Below, piece by piece: positions 8,387 to 16,166 of a stretch of DNA of 36,712 bases. Position 1 is the first letter of the stretch; the number at the start of each line of letters is the position of its first letter. Below the pieces are notes generated by a model, which saw only the letters and a list, made by a program, of their open reading frames with translations, was not told the DNA's origin and searched no databases. The stretch comes from Bacteriovorax sp. (lineage in GTDB: Bacteria > Bdellovibrionota > Bacteriovoracia > Bacteriovoracales > Bacteriovoracaceae). The DNA is taken from positions 1-36,712 of the forward strand of contig JAGOVS010000014.1 of NCBI GenBank assembly GCA_018060625.1, read 5' to 3'. A program made the position numbers and the translations under genes.

Positions 8387-9697
8387 ATGTCACATCTTTA
8401 TTTTATTTTACTTCTTCTATTAGCGGCGATCTCTCGCACTCCGTTGGCCTTATTTTTGATCGTAATCAAGAGTCTCATTCCGGCCCTCAGGAAGCGTTTT
8501 GTCTTTGAGAGAAAAAATTTTATAGAAGAGGAATGTCGCTCTTTTAGAAAGGATTGTATTGTCGCAGATTACTGTTTTGAAATTTCTTCTGAGGGAGAGT
8601 TGGAGCAAGTTCGTCCCGTTATTGAGAAGTTCTTGAGTGACAAAAAGCATGTTGAATTAATTTTTTCCTCACCTTCTGTTGAGAGTAAGTGCTTAAAGAT
8701 GGCCCAAGAACATAAGGGCCTATTGCGCGTCTTTCGCTTGCCTATCGTGACTCATTCCTTTTTTTTTCAAACGGCCCAGCGATGGATGAGTGCTCGTAAG
8801 TTTATTTTTTGTCGATATGATTTTTTTCCAGAACTTTTAATACTTAAGTTTTTTGGGAAAAAATTTATTCTCCTTTCTGCTGCAGCTAAAAATCCTTCTT
8901 GGTTTAAAAAGGAAGTCTATCGATTATTTGATGTTTTTGTCGCGGCAAATGCACGCGAAGAGCGCTCTTTTAGGGCCTTGTATGGGCAAGATGTTCAAAA
9001 AAAGATTTTTCATTTTGATTTTAGAATTCCACGAATTTCAGAGCGCATTCAAAAAGCGCCGGAAACCCTTAATGCACATGTTGACTTGAGTGCTTACCTT
9101 GCTTTTTTGCAAACGTTGCCTGCTTCAAATAAACTCATTATGGGTAGTGCTTGGATAAGTGATTTTGGCATCCTTAAAAATGATAAACTTTTAGAAGCGA
9201 TTAAAACGGGATCTCTTCATCTTTTGATTGTTCCGCATGATCTCAGACCCCAATCGTTTAATGAAATGAAGGTCTTCCTTAAAAACCTCTTAGGGGAGAT
9301 TCCCCTTTTTGAAATGTCACTAAATTCAAGTCAATTTAATCCTTCTATTCCAGGAGTCGTTCTGCTCAACAAGAGTGGAGTCCTCTGCGAATTATATACG
9401 AGATTCGCTTCCGCTTATGTTGGAGGAGGATTCGCTCGATCGATTCACTCTGTTTTAGAGCCCTATTTGTGTGGGGCGCGTGTCTATTGTGGACCTAAAA
9501 TAGAGCGCTCAACAGAATATGATTTTATTGCCGAAACCTCCCCCAAGGAAATACATCTTCTCAATGATCCCGAAACATTTTATAATCTATTTATAAGTAA
9601 CGCTCAACATTCGCCTGACTTAAAGGCCCGTGAGTCGCTATTAAACGAGGCAGAGTCAAAAATGGAATCGATCATTCAAGAGATAAGAGTATGTTAA
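8387..9697 (+). CDS. waaA: Kdo-transferase-like (KdtA/WaaA family) glycosyltransferase
   Basis: A GT30-type protein that in lipid A biosynthesis adds Kdo to the lipid A precursor at the inner membrane. It has an N-terminal membrane anchor (residues 3-33), a basic RKRFVFERKN stretch, then FEISSEGELEQVRPVIEKF, which matches the KdtA 'SvGE' segment carrying the catalytic Glu (E71 here). The C-terminal nucleotide-sugar domain has AYVGGGF and SVLEPYLCGARVYCGP, as in KdtA. At 436 residues the length fits (about 425). The sequence is divergent, so donor and acceptor are uncertain. ATG 8387 is chosen over an in-frame TTG at 8378; neither has a strong binding site. It overlaps the next gene by seven bases. 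Confidence 0.75.
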   Translation: MSHLYFILLLLLAAISRTPLALFLIVIKSLIPALRKRFVFERKNFIEEECRSFRKDCIVADYCFEISSEGELEQVRPVIEKFLSDKKHVELIFSSPSVESKCLKMAQEHKGLLRVFRLPIVTHSFFFQTAQRWMSARKFIFCRYDFFPELLILKFFGKKFILLSAAAKNPSWFKKEVYRLFDVFVAANAREERSFRALYGQDVQKKIFHFDFRIPRISERIQKAPETLNAHVDLSAYLAFLQTLPASNKLIMGSAWISDFGILKNDKLLEAIKTGSLHLLIVPHDLRPQSFNEMKVFLKNLLGEIPLFEMSLNSSQFNPSIPGVVLLNKSGVLCELYTRFASAYVGGGFARSIHSVLEPYLCGARVYCGPKIERSTEYDFIAETSPKEIHLLNDPETFYNLFISNAQHSPDLKARESLLNEAESKMESIIQEIRVC

Positions 9698-11082
9698 ATA
9701 ATGAAATTGATTACGCTCTAGTGGGTCACAATTTTATCACTTTTCTTCTCTCCATAGGGCTTTTGGGGCGGGGAAAAAAAGTTTTAGTCCTCGATGATGA
9801 TCGTTTTAATTATGGTGATTTTTTTACGAACTCCTTGACTCTTCTCGATGTGGAGCTTCTGCGTTCATGGGGAGAATTGAGTGATCTTGCTCCACTGAAA
9901 AAGATAGATGACTACCTCAGTCCAACATCTGTTTATTTTAGCATTGGAAAAAAACAGGTGGTCTTAGGTGACACTCCTATGAGCAATTACCGGGAACTTT
10001 GTCGCAAGTTTCCTCATCTTTTCATGAATGATAAAACAGGCCCTTTTAAGCAGGGAGAAGATTCAATCACTTTTGATGAGAACTTTAAAGAATTTTGCTC
10101 AAATGTCACAAAAATTATTTTTCAAGAGAAAAAATCTCACAAAATTTCTAAACTCTTTGAGATGTCTATACCGTCCGATCTTCTTTATCATTTTCAGTTT
10201 TTCTTTTCACATTTTTCTAAAAAAGAGGAAATGAGCGAAAAAGAAAGAGGAGAGTTTAATACGCTCATTTTTACAACCCGTGGCTTTTTTCAAGGCCGAC
10301 TTTCGACAACAGGTTCTCGCTCAGAGATCATGCATTTATTTTTTTCTCTCATCTCTCCTTATTTTAAGTTTGATCATGAAAGACTTATCACTGATTTATT
10401 GGCCGTGCATCAGGCGGCAGGTGGGGATTTTAAAAAATTAAATTTGGCGGATTTAAAATTTCAAAAAGGATTGGTGAAAAGTTTTGAATTAGAGAGCCTC
10501 AGTGGACTTATCCGTCCAAAGAAGATGGCCTTCATCGGGGGATATCCAGTCGGACTTCCTATTCGACTTAAGACTTCTAGTGCTTCCTATAATTGCTTGA
10601 ATATTGAAGTAGAATTTCGAGACGCTCTTCCTGAGTTGCTCCAGCAGAAAAAATTACTTTTTTCTTCACCTATGAAAATAGGGACGGATCGTCCTTTTTG
10701 GGAGGCGAATTTTAAAGAAAAAAGCGCTATCTTTAATTTTATCATGACCAAGCGAGAGGGAGTGAAAGTTGATTTTGTTAAAGAGCGAGTGATAAATGAT
10801 TTGCAAAATGATCTTATTTATCTTTTTCCAGAATATCATTTTATAGTCGATACTCTAGAGATGAAATTTACACTTGATGTCTTTATTGAGGATAAAAACT
10901 ATCAGGCCAATAAAAGACTTGAGGCATCGCTAGGATCCAAATTCGTTCACGTCTTAGAAGACTCTGCCCCTTTGATTTTTAGAAGACTTAAAAATGTGCT
11001 TTATTTTGGGCCATACAACGAAGATGCTCTTGGGACATTTTCTTCTCTGATTGAAATCAAAAAATGGAGAGAAACCCTTTGA
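9691..11082 (+). CDS. Unknown protein with a degenerate Rossmann-like N-terminus
   Basis: 463 residues. The first 35 (YALVGHNFITFLLSIG, then KKVLVLDDD) look like the beta-alpha-beta start of an FAD- or NAD-binding fold, but the usual GxGxxG is replaced by GHNFIT, so binding may be lost or altered. The rest, with SGLIRPKKMAFIGG near residues 270-283 and a C-terminal YFGPYNEDALGTFSSLIEIK, is reminiscent of FAD-dependent oxidoreductases but gives no confident family. It begins within the last codons of the Kdo-transferase-like gene and overlaps the following pilin-like gene by 19 bases, so the three are probably made together. Function unknown. Confidence 0.6.
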   Translation: MLNNEIDYALVGHNFITFLLSIGLLGRGKKVLVLDDDRFNYGDFFTNSLTLLDVELLRSWGELSDLAPLKKIDDYLSPTSVYFSIGKKQVVLGDTPMSNYRELCRKFPHLFMNDKTGPFKQGEDSITFDENFKEFCSNVTKIIFQEKKSHKISKLFEMSIPSDLLYHFQFFFSHFSKKEEMSEKERGEFNTLIFTTRGFFQGRLSTTGSRSEIMHLFFSLISPYFKFDHERLITDLLAVHQAAGGDFKKLNLADLKFQKGLVKSFELESLSGLIRPKKMAFIGGYPVGLPIRLKTSSASYNCLNIEVEFRDALPELLQQKKLLFSSPMKIGTDRPFWEANFKEKSAIFNFIMTKREGVKVDFVKERVINDLQNDLIYLFPEYHFIVDTLEMKFTLDVFIEDKNYQANKRLEASLGSKFVHVLEDSAPLIFRRLKNVLYFGPYNEDALGTFSSLIEIKKWRETL

Positions 11083-11312
11083 AATTTTTCAGAAATGATC
11101 AAATGGGACAGACTGGAGTGGAGTACATCCTTATGCTCCTTGTGATGGTTACAATTATCTCTTCACTCCTTATAACGATTAAAACCAAATACTTAGGCGA
11201 TATGACAAAGTGTGACAAGGCCCCTAACAAAGGGACCCTCCTTTGTCGCATTAGTGCCATTTTTGACTCTCAACAAGACAAGCGATTTCAATACTTTCCC
11301 TTTAAAAAGTAA
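11064..11312 (+). CDS. Flp / class-III-signal-peptide pilin-like protein
   Basis: 82 residues. A short basic leader ends in QMG|QTGVEYILMLLVMVTIISSLL: a prepilin-peptidase-type cleavage site after G15, Glu at mature position 5 followed by Tyr, then a hydrophobic helix. This is the Flp/TadE-like pattern. The C-terminal part contains CDKAPNKGTLLC, a likely disulfide loop. Such proteins form or prime Tad-type pili or membrane pseudopilus structures, but no secretion ATPase or Tad gene is in this window. It starts inside the end of the preceding gene with no binding site, which suggests translational coupling. It could equally be an orphan pilin-like membrane anchor. Confidence 0.72.
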   Translation: MERNPLKFFRNDQMGQTGVEYILMLLVMVTIISSLLITIKTKYLGDMTKCDKAPNKGTLLCRISAIFDSQQDKRFQYFPFKK

Positions 11313-11330
11313 AAAAAATTGACACTGACC

Positions 11331-11339
11331 TGTTATAAT
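11331..11339 (+). promoter_or_regulatory. Extended -10 promoter for the outer-membrane protein gene
   Basis: TGTTATAAT gives a full TGnTATAAT extended -10 box, about 125 bases before the start codon at 11464. The base run at the -35 position is A-rich. A TTGACA at 11319 is only nine bases away and so cannot be the -35 partner. Transcription from here would give a leader of roughly 115-120 bases. Confidence 0.7.
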
Positions 11340-11362
11340 TACACGACGGGTCAATAGTTACT

Positions 11363-11444
11363 GTGAATCTTTTCACCTCTGATAGTATTGAGGGGAAATA
11401 GGATTTAATGATTAAGACCTGCACCTGTTGATGAGTGCCTGTCT
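11363..11444 (+). promoter_or_regulatory. Structured 5' leader of the outer-membrane protein mRNA
   Basis: Three hairpins can be drawn. GTGAA-TCTT-TTCAC spans 11363-11376. CCTC/GAGG (11376-11379 with 11390-11393) is an alternative that shares one base with the first. AGAC-CT-GCAC pairs with GTGC-CT-GTCT (11415-11424 with 11435-11444), a stem with a symmetric CU/CU internal loop and the ten-base loop CTGTTGATGA. The last stem ends nine bases before the GAGGAG ribosome binding site. Such leaders can stabilise porin mRNAs or be targets of small RNAs. The function is inferred. Confidence 0.45.
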
Positions 11445-11463
11445 TTAATACCGAGGAGTGATT

Positions 11464-12555
11464 ATGAAAGGAATAGTTGAAAAAAGAAGACTAACATTTA
11501 TGAGTTTATTTTTGGCAACGGCCCTCGTTGCAGGAATCCATACTCCAAAGCTTCATGCTCAAGATGACATGCTTGATGAGGCCGACGATGCTCTTTTGAT
11601 GGATGATATCAACCTTGAAGGTAAGCTTTCTCCTTCAGAGCGTCTTCGTCAAAGAAGAGAAAAACTCGAAGAACGCAATAAGGTCATGGTTGAAAAAAAG
11701 ATAGAAGATATCCGAGTAAAGCAAGAAATTGAACTGACCAATAAACTTCAAGATGCTTTTGGCAAAAGTTTGAATAATTTAAATGAAGATAAAGTTCAGG
11801 TCTCCCAAGCAGCGCCTATTGCCCCGCAGCCGGTAGTGGCCCCAGTGGCAGTGGTAGAAACCAAAATCATTGAAGAGGCCCCAGCTCCAGTCAAAGAAGA
11901 GAAAAAATCCAAAGTAATACCTTTTCTTGGAGGATCGTCTCTAAAGGGAGATCGCATTGATTTTGAATCAAAGTTAAACATGGGAATTGCTCTTGAGACA
12001 CAAGTCCTCTCCCAAGTGAGCGTAGGCATGGGGGTTGGTTATTCTTCTTTAGATATTACCGATGTCGCCAATCATTTTTTGAATACGGGAATCCAGTATG
12101 GCCAGTCTTATTACAATAACTATTATAATAGTTTTGGAGCTGGGAGAAAGATGTCGTATGATAGATTAACCCTCGAGGCCAACAGTAAATTTTTCTTAAC
12201 AGTAGAATCGAGAATAAAACCCTTTGTTGGTGCAGGTCTGAGCTATAATCGCTCAAATCTAAAATATGAGGACTCGGGTAATGGTTTTTCTTATAATAGT
12301 ATTAATTATGGAAGCGAAGGATATTCCTCAACTTCCATCGGAGCTTCGGCAAAATTAGGGGCAGAAGTTGACTTTAGTGAGACCGTTGGACTTAATCTTG
12401 ATCTTACTTATTCCAAATCTTTGAGTTCAGGGATTTCAAATAAGGCCGACGTCTCAATGATTAATCCTGACCAAGCTCGTCTAGAAAATGTAACGAAGTC
12501 GATTCAAGATTCGGACATTACGAGTATCGCTGCTGGAGTTATTATTAGATTCTAA
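11464..12555 (+). CDS. Outer-membrane beta-barrel protein with coiled-coil and Pro-rich linker
   Basis: 363 residues. The signal peptide runs to about residue 32 (LFLATALVAGIHTPKLHA). An acidic stretch and a charged coiled coil (about 55-105, LRQRREKLEERNKVMVEKK) come next, then an Ala/Pro-rich linker (PIAPQPVVAPVAVVE), then a C-terminal barrel rich in Tyr/Asn/Gly (from about 155) that ends in IIRF with a terminal Phe, the usual Bam recognition residue. The layout suggests an OmpA-like or OMP_b-brl membrane domain with a periplasmic spacer. GAGGAG at 11453-11458 selects ATG 11464 rather than an in-frame GTG at 11458. It has its own promoter and terminator, so it is a single-gene unit and likely well expressed. 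Confidence 0.78.
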   Translation: MKGIVEKRRLTFMSLFLATALVAGIHTPKLHAQDDMLDEADDALLMDDINLEGKLSPSERLRQRREKLEERNKVMVEKKIEDIRVKQEIELTNKLQDAFGKSLNNLNEDKVQVSQAAPIAPQPVVAPVAVVETKIIEEAPAPVKEEKKSKVIPFLGGSSLKGDRIDFESKLNMGIALETQVLSQVSVGMGVGYSSLDITDVANHFLNTGIQYGQSYYNNYYNSFGAGRKMSYDRLTLEANSKFFLTVESRIKPFVGAGLSYNRSNLKYEDSGNGFSYNSINYGSEGYSSTSIGASAKLGAEVDFSETVGLNLDLTYSKSLSSGISNKADVSMINPDQARLENVTKSIQDSDITSIAAGVIIRF

Positions 12556-12583
12556 GATTTTTTCTTACAGAGATTATTTTTTT

Positions 12584-12613
12584 AAAGGCGCTCCTTCGAG
12601 CGCCTTTTTTTTT
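12584..12613 (+). terminator. Rho-independent terminator of the outer-membrane protein gene
   Basis: AAAGGCGCTC-CTTC-GAGCGCCTTT forms a ten-pair stem with a four-base loop (12584-12607), followed by a T run to 12613. It begins 28 bases after the stop codon. Confidence 0.95.
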
Positions 12614-12701
12614 ATCGAATAAAGCATTTCCTTTACTGATGAATTTCCCTTAGAATTTAAACATATTCAAACGAGATCCCAAAAATTCAGTGGAGTAAAT
12701 T

Positions 12702-13997
12702 ATGTCAATGAAAGACGTGTACATTGTCGATGGAAAAAGAACCCCTCAGGCCAAAGCAGGTCTGGATTTAAAAGATGTTCAAGCTCCTTATTTAGGCGCT
12801 TATCTTGTGAAGCACTTAATAGACAATACTGAAATTCCGATGGATTGTGTGGATGAGGTCATTTTTGGGAATACGGGAACTCCTGCAAAGTATCCAAACG
12901 TAGGACGAGTCATTGCTCTAGAAGCAGGTTTACATAAAAAAACATCAGGATATTCTGTTCACCGCAATTGCGCTTCAGGAATGGAAGCCGTTAGTCAGGC
13001 GTATTTAAAAATAGCAAGTGGGCGCTGTGATGTCATTGTCGCAGGAGGTGTTGAGTCGATGTCGCAAATGCCACTTATGTATAATAAAGAGATGACGGAT
13101 CTTTTTGCTCGATTAATGAAAGCAAAAACAGTAGGTGATAAACTTTCGGCCATGAGTGTGTTTAGACCCCATTTCCTCACGCCGATTGTCGCGATTGAGC
13201 AAGGTCTCACTGATCCATTTTGTGGACTTAATATGGGGCAGACAGCTGAGCTCCTAGCACGAGAACTCAATATTACCCGTGAAATGCAAGACACTTTTGC
13301 CAATCACTCCCATCAAAAAGCTGTGGCAGCAACAAAATCTGGAAAATTTAAAGACGAAATTCTCCCCATCACAATTGGTGGTGGTTTAAATAAACTGTTA
13401 GTTGATGATGTCGGGCCCCGAGATAATTCAACAGTTGAAGGGCTAGCTAAAATGAAGCCCTATTTTGAAAAAAAATCCGGTACCGTGACAGTTGGAAATA
13501 GTTGCCCAATTACTGATGGTGGATCAGCTCTTCTCTTTGTTTCTGAAGAGGCCGTGAAAAAATATAATTTAAAACCAATTGCCAAGTTAACGGATTATCA
13601 TTTTCATGGATTGGAACCTGAGAGAATGGGGATGGGACCTCTTCTGGCGATGGATGGAGTGATGAGAAGAACGAATTTAGGTTTGAGCGATTTTGATCTC
13701 TTTGAGCTGAATGAAGCCTTTGCCGCTCAAATCCTTGCGGTTTCCATTGCTCTAAAAGACAAAGAAGTGGCGGCGCGCTTTAATGTCGATAAGGCATGGG
13801 GAGAGTTAGATTGGAGTAAAGTGAATGTTAATGGAGGAGGTATTGCTCTGGGACATCCTGTTGGATCGACAGGATCGCGCTTAATCGTCACTCTCATTCA
13901 CGAATTAAAAAGAAGAAAAGGTCGTTTTGGTCTTGCTTCTTTATGTATTGGTGGTGGACAAGGCGGAGCAGTCGTTGTGGAAAATCTTGTTCGTTAA
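12702..13997 (+). CDS. fadI: Acetyl-CoA acyltransferase (thiolase), FadI-like
   Basis: Thiolase of 431 residues that cleaves 3-ketoacyl-CoA in the last step of beta-oxidation. The nucleophilic Cys is in HRNCASGMEA (about residue 90), with NEAFAAQ, the GGGIALGHPVGSTGSR His loop and the C-terminal CIGGGQGG motif, so all catalytic residues are present. The length and the downstream fadJ fit the long FadI type (E. coli FadI is 436 residues) better than the ~390-residue AtoB/FadA type. GGAG lies six bases before ATG 12702. It is separated from fadJ by 37 bases with GAGAGAG before the next start, so the two form an operon and would act as a trifunctional-type complex. Confidence 0.92.
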   Translation: MSMKDVYIVDGKRTPQAKAGLDLKDVQAPYLGAYLVKHLIDNTEIPMDCVDEVIFGNTGTPAKYPNVGRVIALEAGLHKKTSGYSVHRNCASGMEAVSQAYLKIASGRCDVIVAGGVESMSQMPLMYNKEMTDLFARLMKAKTVGDKLSAMSVFRPHFLTPIVAIEQGLTDPFCGLNMGQTAELLARELNITREMQDTFANHSHQKAVAATKSGKFKDEILPITIGGGLNKLLVDDVGPRDNSTVEGLAKMKPYFEKKSGTVTVGNSCPITDGGSALLFVSEEAVKKYNLKPIAKLTDYHFHGLEPERMGMGPLLAMDGVMRRTNLGLSDFDLFELNEAFAAQILAVSIALKDKEVAARFNVDKAWGELDWSKVNVNGGGIALGHPVGSTGSRLIVTLIHELKRRKGRFGLASLCIGGGQGGAVVVENLVR

Positions 13998-14034
13998 TTG
14001 AAAAATTTAATTTGTAAAAACGAGAGAGCAAAAT

Positions 14035-16164
14035 ATGTCATATAAAAGAATTAGTTTAGAATATAAAAACAATATTGCTTATGTTGGTTTTGGATTTAAC
14101 AGCACTCGCTCAATGACGACATTAGATCTAGAAACCATGGGTGAGCTTGCCTGCATTGTGGAAGAGCTCCATGGCAAAAGTAGTGAATTGACAGGAGTTA
14201 TTTTCTTTTCTCATAAAGATAACTGTTTTTTGGCCGGGGCAGACATTACATTGATCGCCTCTTTAAGCACTGAAGCTGAAGCAGCTGATAAATCGGAACA
14301 AGGACAAAATATCTTTAATCGCATTGAAGACCTGAGTATACCCACCATTGCTTGCGTGGATGGCGTTTGTTTAGGGGGAGGTCTTGAGCTCTCACTTTCT
14401 TGTAAAACGATTTTAGCCTCTCATTCACCTAAAACCTCTCTTGGTCTTCCTGAAGTAAAACTGGGAATTATTCCAGGATTCGGTGGGACTTATCGTCTTC
14501 CTAAAAAAATTGGACTTCCAAATGCTTTAGACATGATTCTAACAGGCAAAACACTGCGTGCAGATAAGGCCAAAAGAATGGGGCTTGTCGCAGAGGTTTA
14601 TCCTAAAGAAAATCTACTAGCGATGGCGCCCAAATTTTTTAACCGTAAAGAGGATCATCATTCTCTTAAAGATTCTGTAAAAGAATTGGCCACTGAGAAT
14701 TTCGTGACGAGAAAAATTATTTTCCAAAAAGTTCGTGAAAGTGTTTTGAAGAAAACGAATGGTTTTTATCAGGCCCCACTAAAGATTCTCGACGTCATGG
14801 ACTCAGGAATGATGAAGGGGCGCACGAGTTATTTGGCCGCAGAGGCCCAGGCCTTTGGTGAACTCGCTATTAGCGAGCAAAGTAAGAATCTTCAGCATAT
14901 TTATTTTATGTCTGAGTCAGTAAAGAAATACAATGGGGTTAAGGGCACAAGGCCTCTACCCGAACTTGATCGCGGGGCCGCTCTTGGCGCTGGTACGATG
15001 GGCGGAGGGATTGCGTGGTTGATGGCCGAAGCAAGCATGCATCCTATTATGAAGGATCTTACTGTAGAGGCCCTTAATTTGGGGCTTAAGCAATCATCAC
15101 AGAATTTCGGTGGTGCTCTTAAGAGAAAAAAAATTACTCCAGATGAATTTGAAAGAAAACAGCGCTCTATTACTGCCCAGCTGGATTACAGTGGATTCCA
15201 AAAAGTGGATTTAGTCATTGAAGCTGTTGTTGAGAATATGGACATTAAAAAGAAAGTTCTTGCTGAAACGGAAAAAAATGTTCAACGAGATTGTCTTCTG
15301 ACTAGCAATACCTCATCTCTTTCAGTTGAAGAGATGGCCAAGGCCCTAGAGCTTCCAGGCCGTTTTGCTGGATTGCACTTTTTTAATCCAGTTCATCTTA
15401 TGCCATTGGTGGAAATCGTTGTACACAGTAAGGTAGATCCTGAAACGGTTGAAGCGCTTTACAAATGGGTTTTGCGAGTGAAGAAAACACCTGTTGTCGT
15501 TAAAGATGGACCGGGGTTTTTGGTCAATCGTATTTTAATGCCGTATTTAAATGAAGCGGGTTATCTGCTTGAAGAAGGCGTCTCTGTAAAAGATCTTGAT
15601 CAGGCCGCTCTCAATTTTGGTATGCCAATGGGGCCTTGTCGCCTTTTGGATGAGGTCGGAATTGATGTGGCCGTAAAAGTGGCCAAAGTCATGTATGAAG
15701 GCTTAGGAGAGAGAGCTCATCCTACAAAGGCCTCTGCTAAATTAGCGGAGAAGAATTTTTTAGGAAAGAAAACGAGCAAAGGTTTCTATCTATATGATGA
15801 AAAAGGAAAAGTGGCCGGAGCTAATTTAGAAGTTGAAGAGCTATTGCCTAAAGAGAAAAAGAAGATGAGTGAGGCCGATCTTCAAATGCGACTTTTTCTT
15901 CCAATGATTAATGAAGCGGCAACGATTTTAAAAGAAGGAATAGTGGCATCTGCTTCCGAAGTGGACCTAGGACTTATATTCGGAATTGGATTTCCTCCTT
16001 TTAGAGGGGGGCTTCTTCGTTATGCAGATGCAGAAGGTTTAGATAAGATATTGGCGGCGCTTAATCACTTTAGTGAGACTGTAGATAAAGAGCGCTATCG
16101 GCCGAGTGATTATTTAGAAGCTCTGGTTGAAAGTAAGACAACTTTTTATGAAAAAACTCGATAA
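14035..16164 (+). CDS. fadJ: Bifunctional enoyl-CoA hydratase / 3-hydroxyacyl-CoA dehydrogenase
   Basis: 709 residues, the alpha-subunit type of the beta-oxidation complex. Residues 1-190 are the crotonase domain, with both catalytic glutamates visible in GGGLELSLSC (E118) and GLPEVKLGIIPGFGGTYRLP (E140). From about 315 the dehydrogenase domain begins with the NAD-binding ALGAGTMGGGIA, then NTSSLSVEEMA, and the catalytic His in HFFNPVHLMPLVEIV. The C-terminal repeat includes GFPPFRGGLLRYAD. It hydrates trans-2-enoyl-CoA and oxidises the product to 3-ketoacyl-CoA for the thiolase encoded upstream. FadB and FadJ cannot be told apart with certainty; the FadI-like partner favours FadJ. The next gene begins three bases after its stop. 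Confidence 0.93.
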   Translation: MSYKRISLEYKNNIAYVGFGFNSTRSMTTLDLETMGELACIVEELHGKSSELTGVIFFSHKDNCFLAGADITLIASLSTEAEAADKSEQGQNIFNRIEDLSIPTIACVDGVCLGGGLELSLSCKTILASHSPKTSLGLPEVKLGIIPGFGGTYRLPKKIGLPNALDMILTGKTLRADKAKRMGLVAEVYPKENLLAMAPKFFNRKEDHHSLKDSVKELATENFVTRKIIFQKVRESVLKKTNGFYQAPLKILDVMDSGMMKGRTSYLAAEAQAFGELAISEQSKNLQHIYFMSESVKKYNGVKGTRPLPELDRGAALGAGTMGGGIAWLMAEASMHPIMKDLTVEALNLGLKQSSQNFGGALKRKKITPDEFERKQRSITAQLDYSGFQKVDLVIEAVVENMDIKKKVLAETEKNVQRDCLLTSNTSSLSVEEMAKALELPGRFAGLHFFNPVHLMPLVEIVVHSKVDPETVEALYKWVLRVKKTPVVVKDGPGFLVNRILMPYLNEAGYLLEEGVSVKDLDQAALNFGMPMGPCRLLDEVGIDVAVKVAKVMYEGLGERAHPTKASAKLAEKNFLGKKTSKGFYLYDEKGKVAGANLEVEELLPKEKKKMSEADLQMRLFLPMINEAATILKEGIVASASEVDLGLIFGIGFPPFRGGLLRYADAEGLDKILAALNHFSETVDKERYRPSDYLEALVESKTTFYEKTR

Positions 16165-16166
16165 TC

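Noticed and set aside
9691..11082. Calling the middle protein an FAD-dependent dehydrogenase
   Set aside because: The glycine-rich motif is missing and no second cofactor motif is clear, so the family was left open.
11319..11339. TTGACA with TATAAT as a full -35/-10 promoter
   Set aside because: The two boxes are only nine bases apart; a working pair needs about 17. The TG before TATAAT supports an extended -10 promoter instead.
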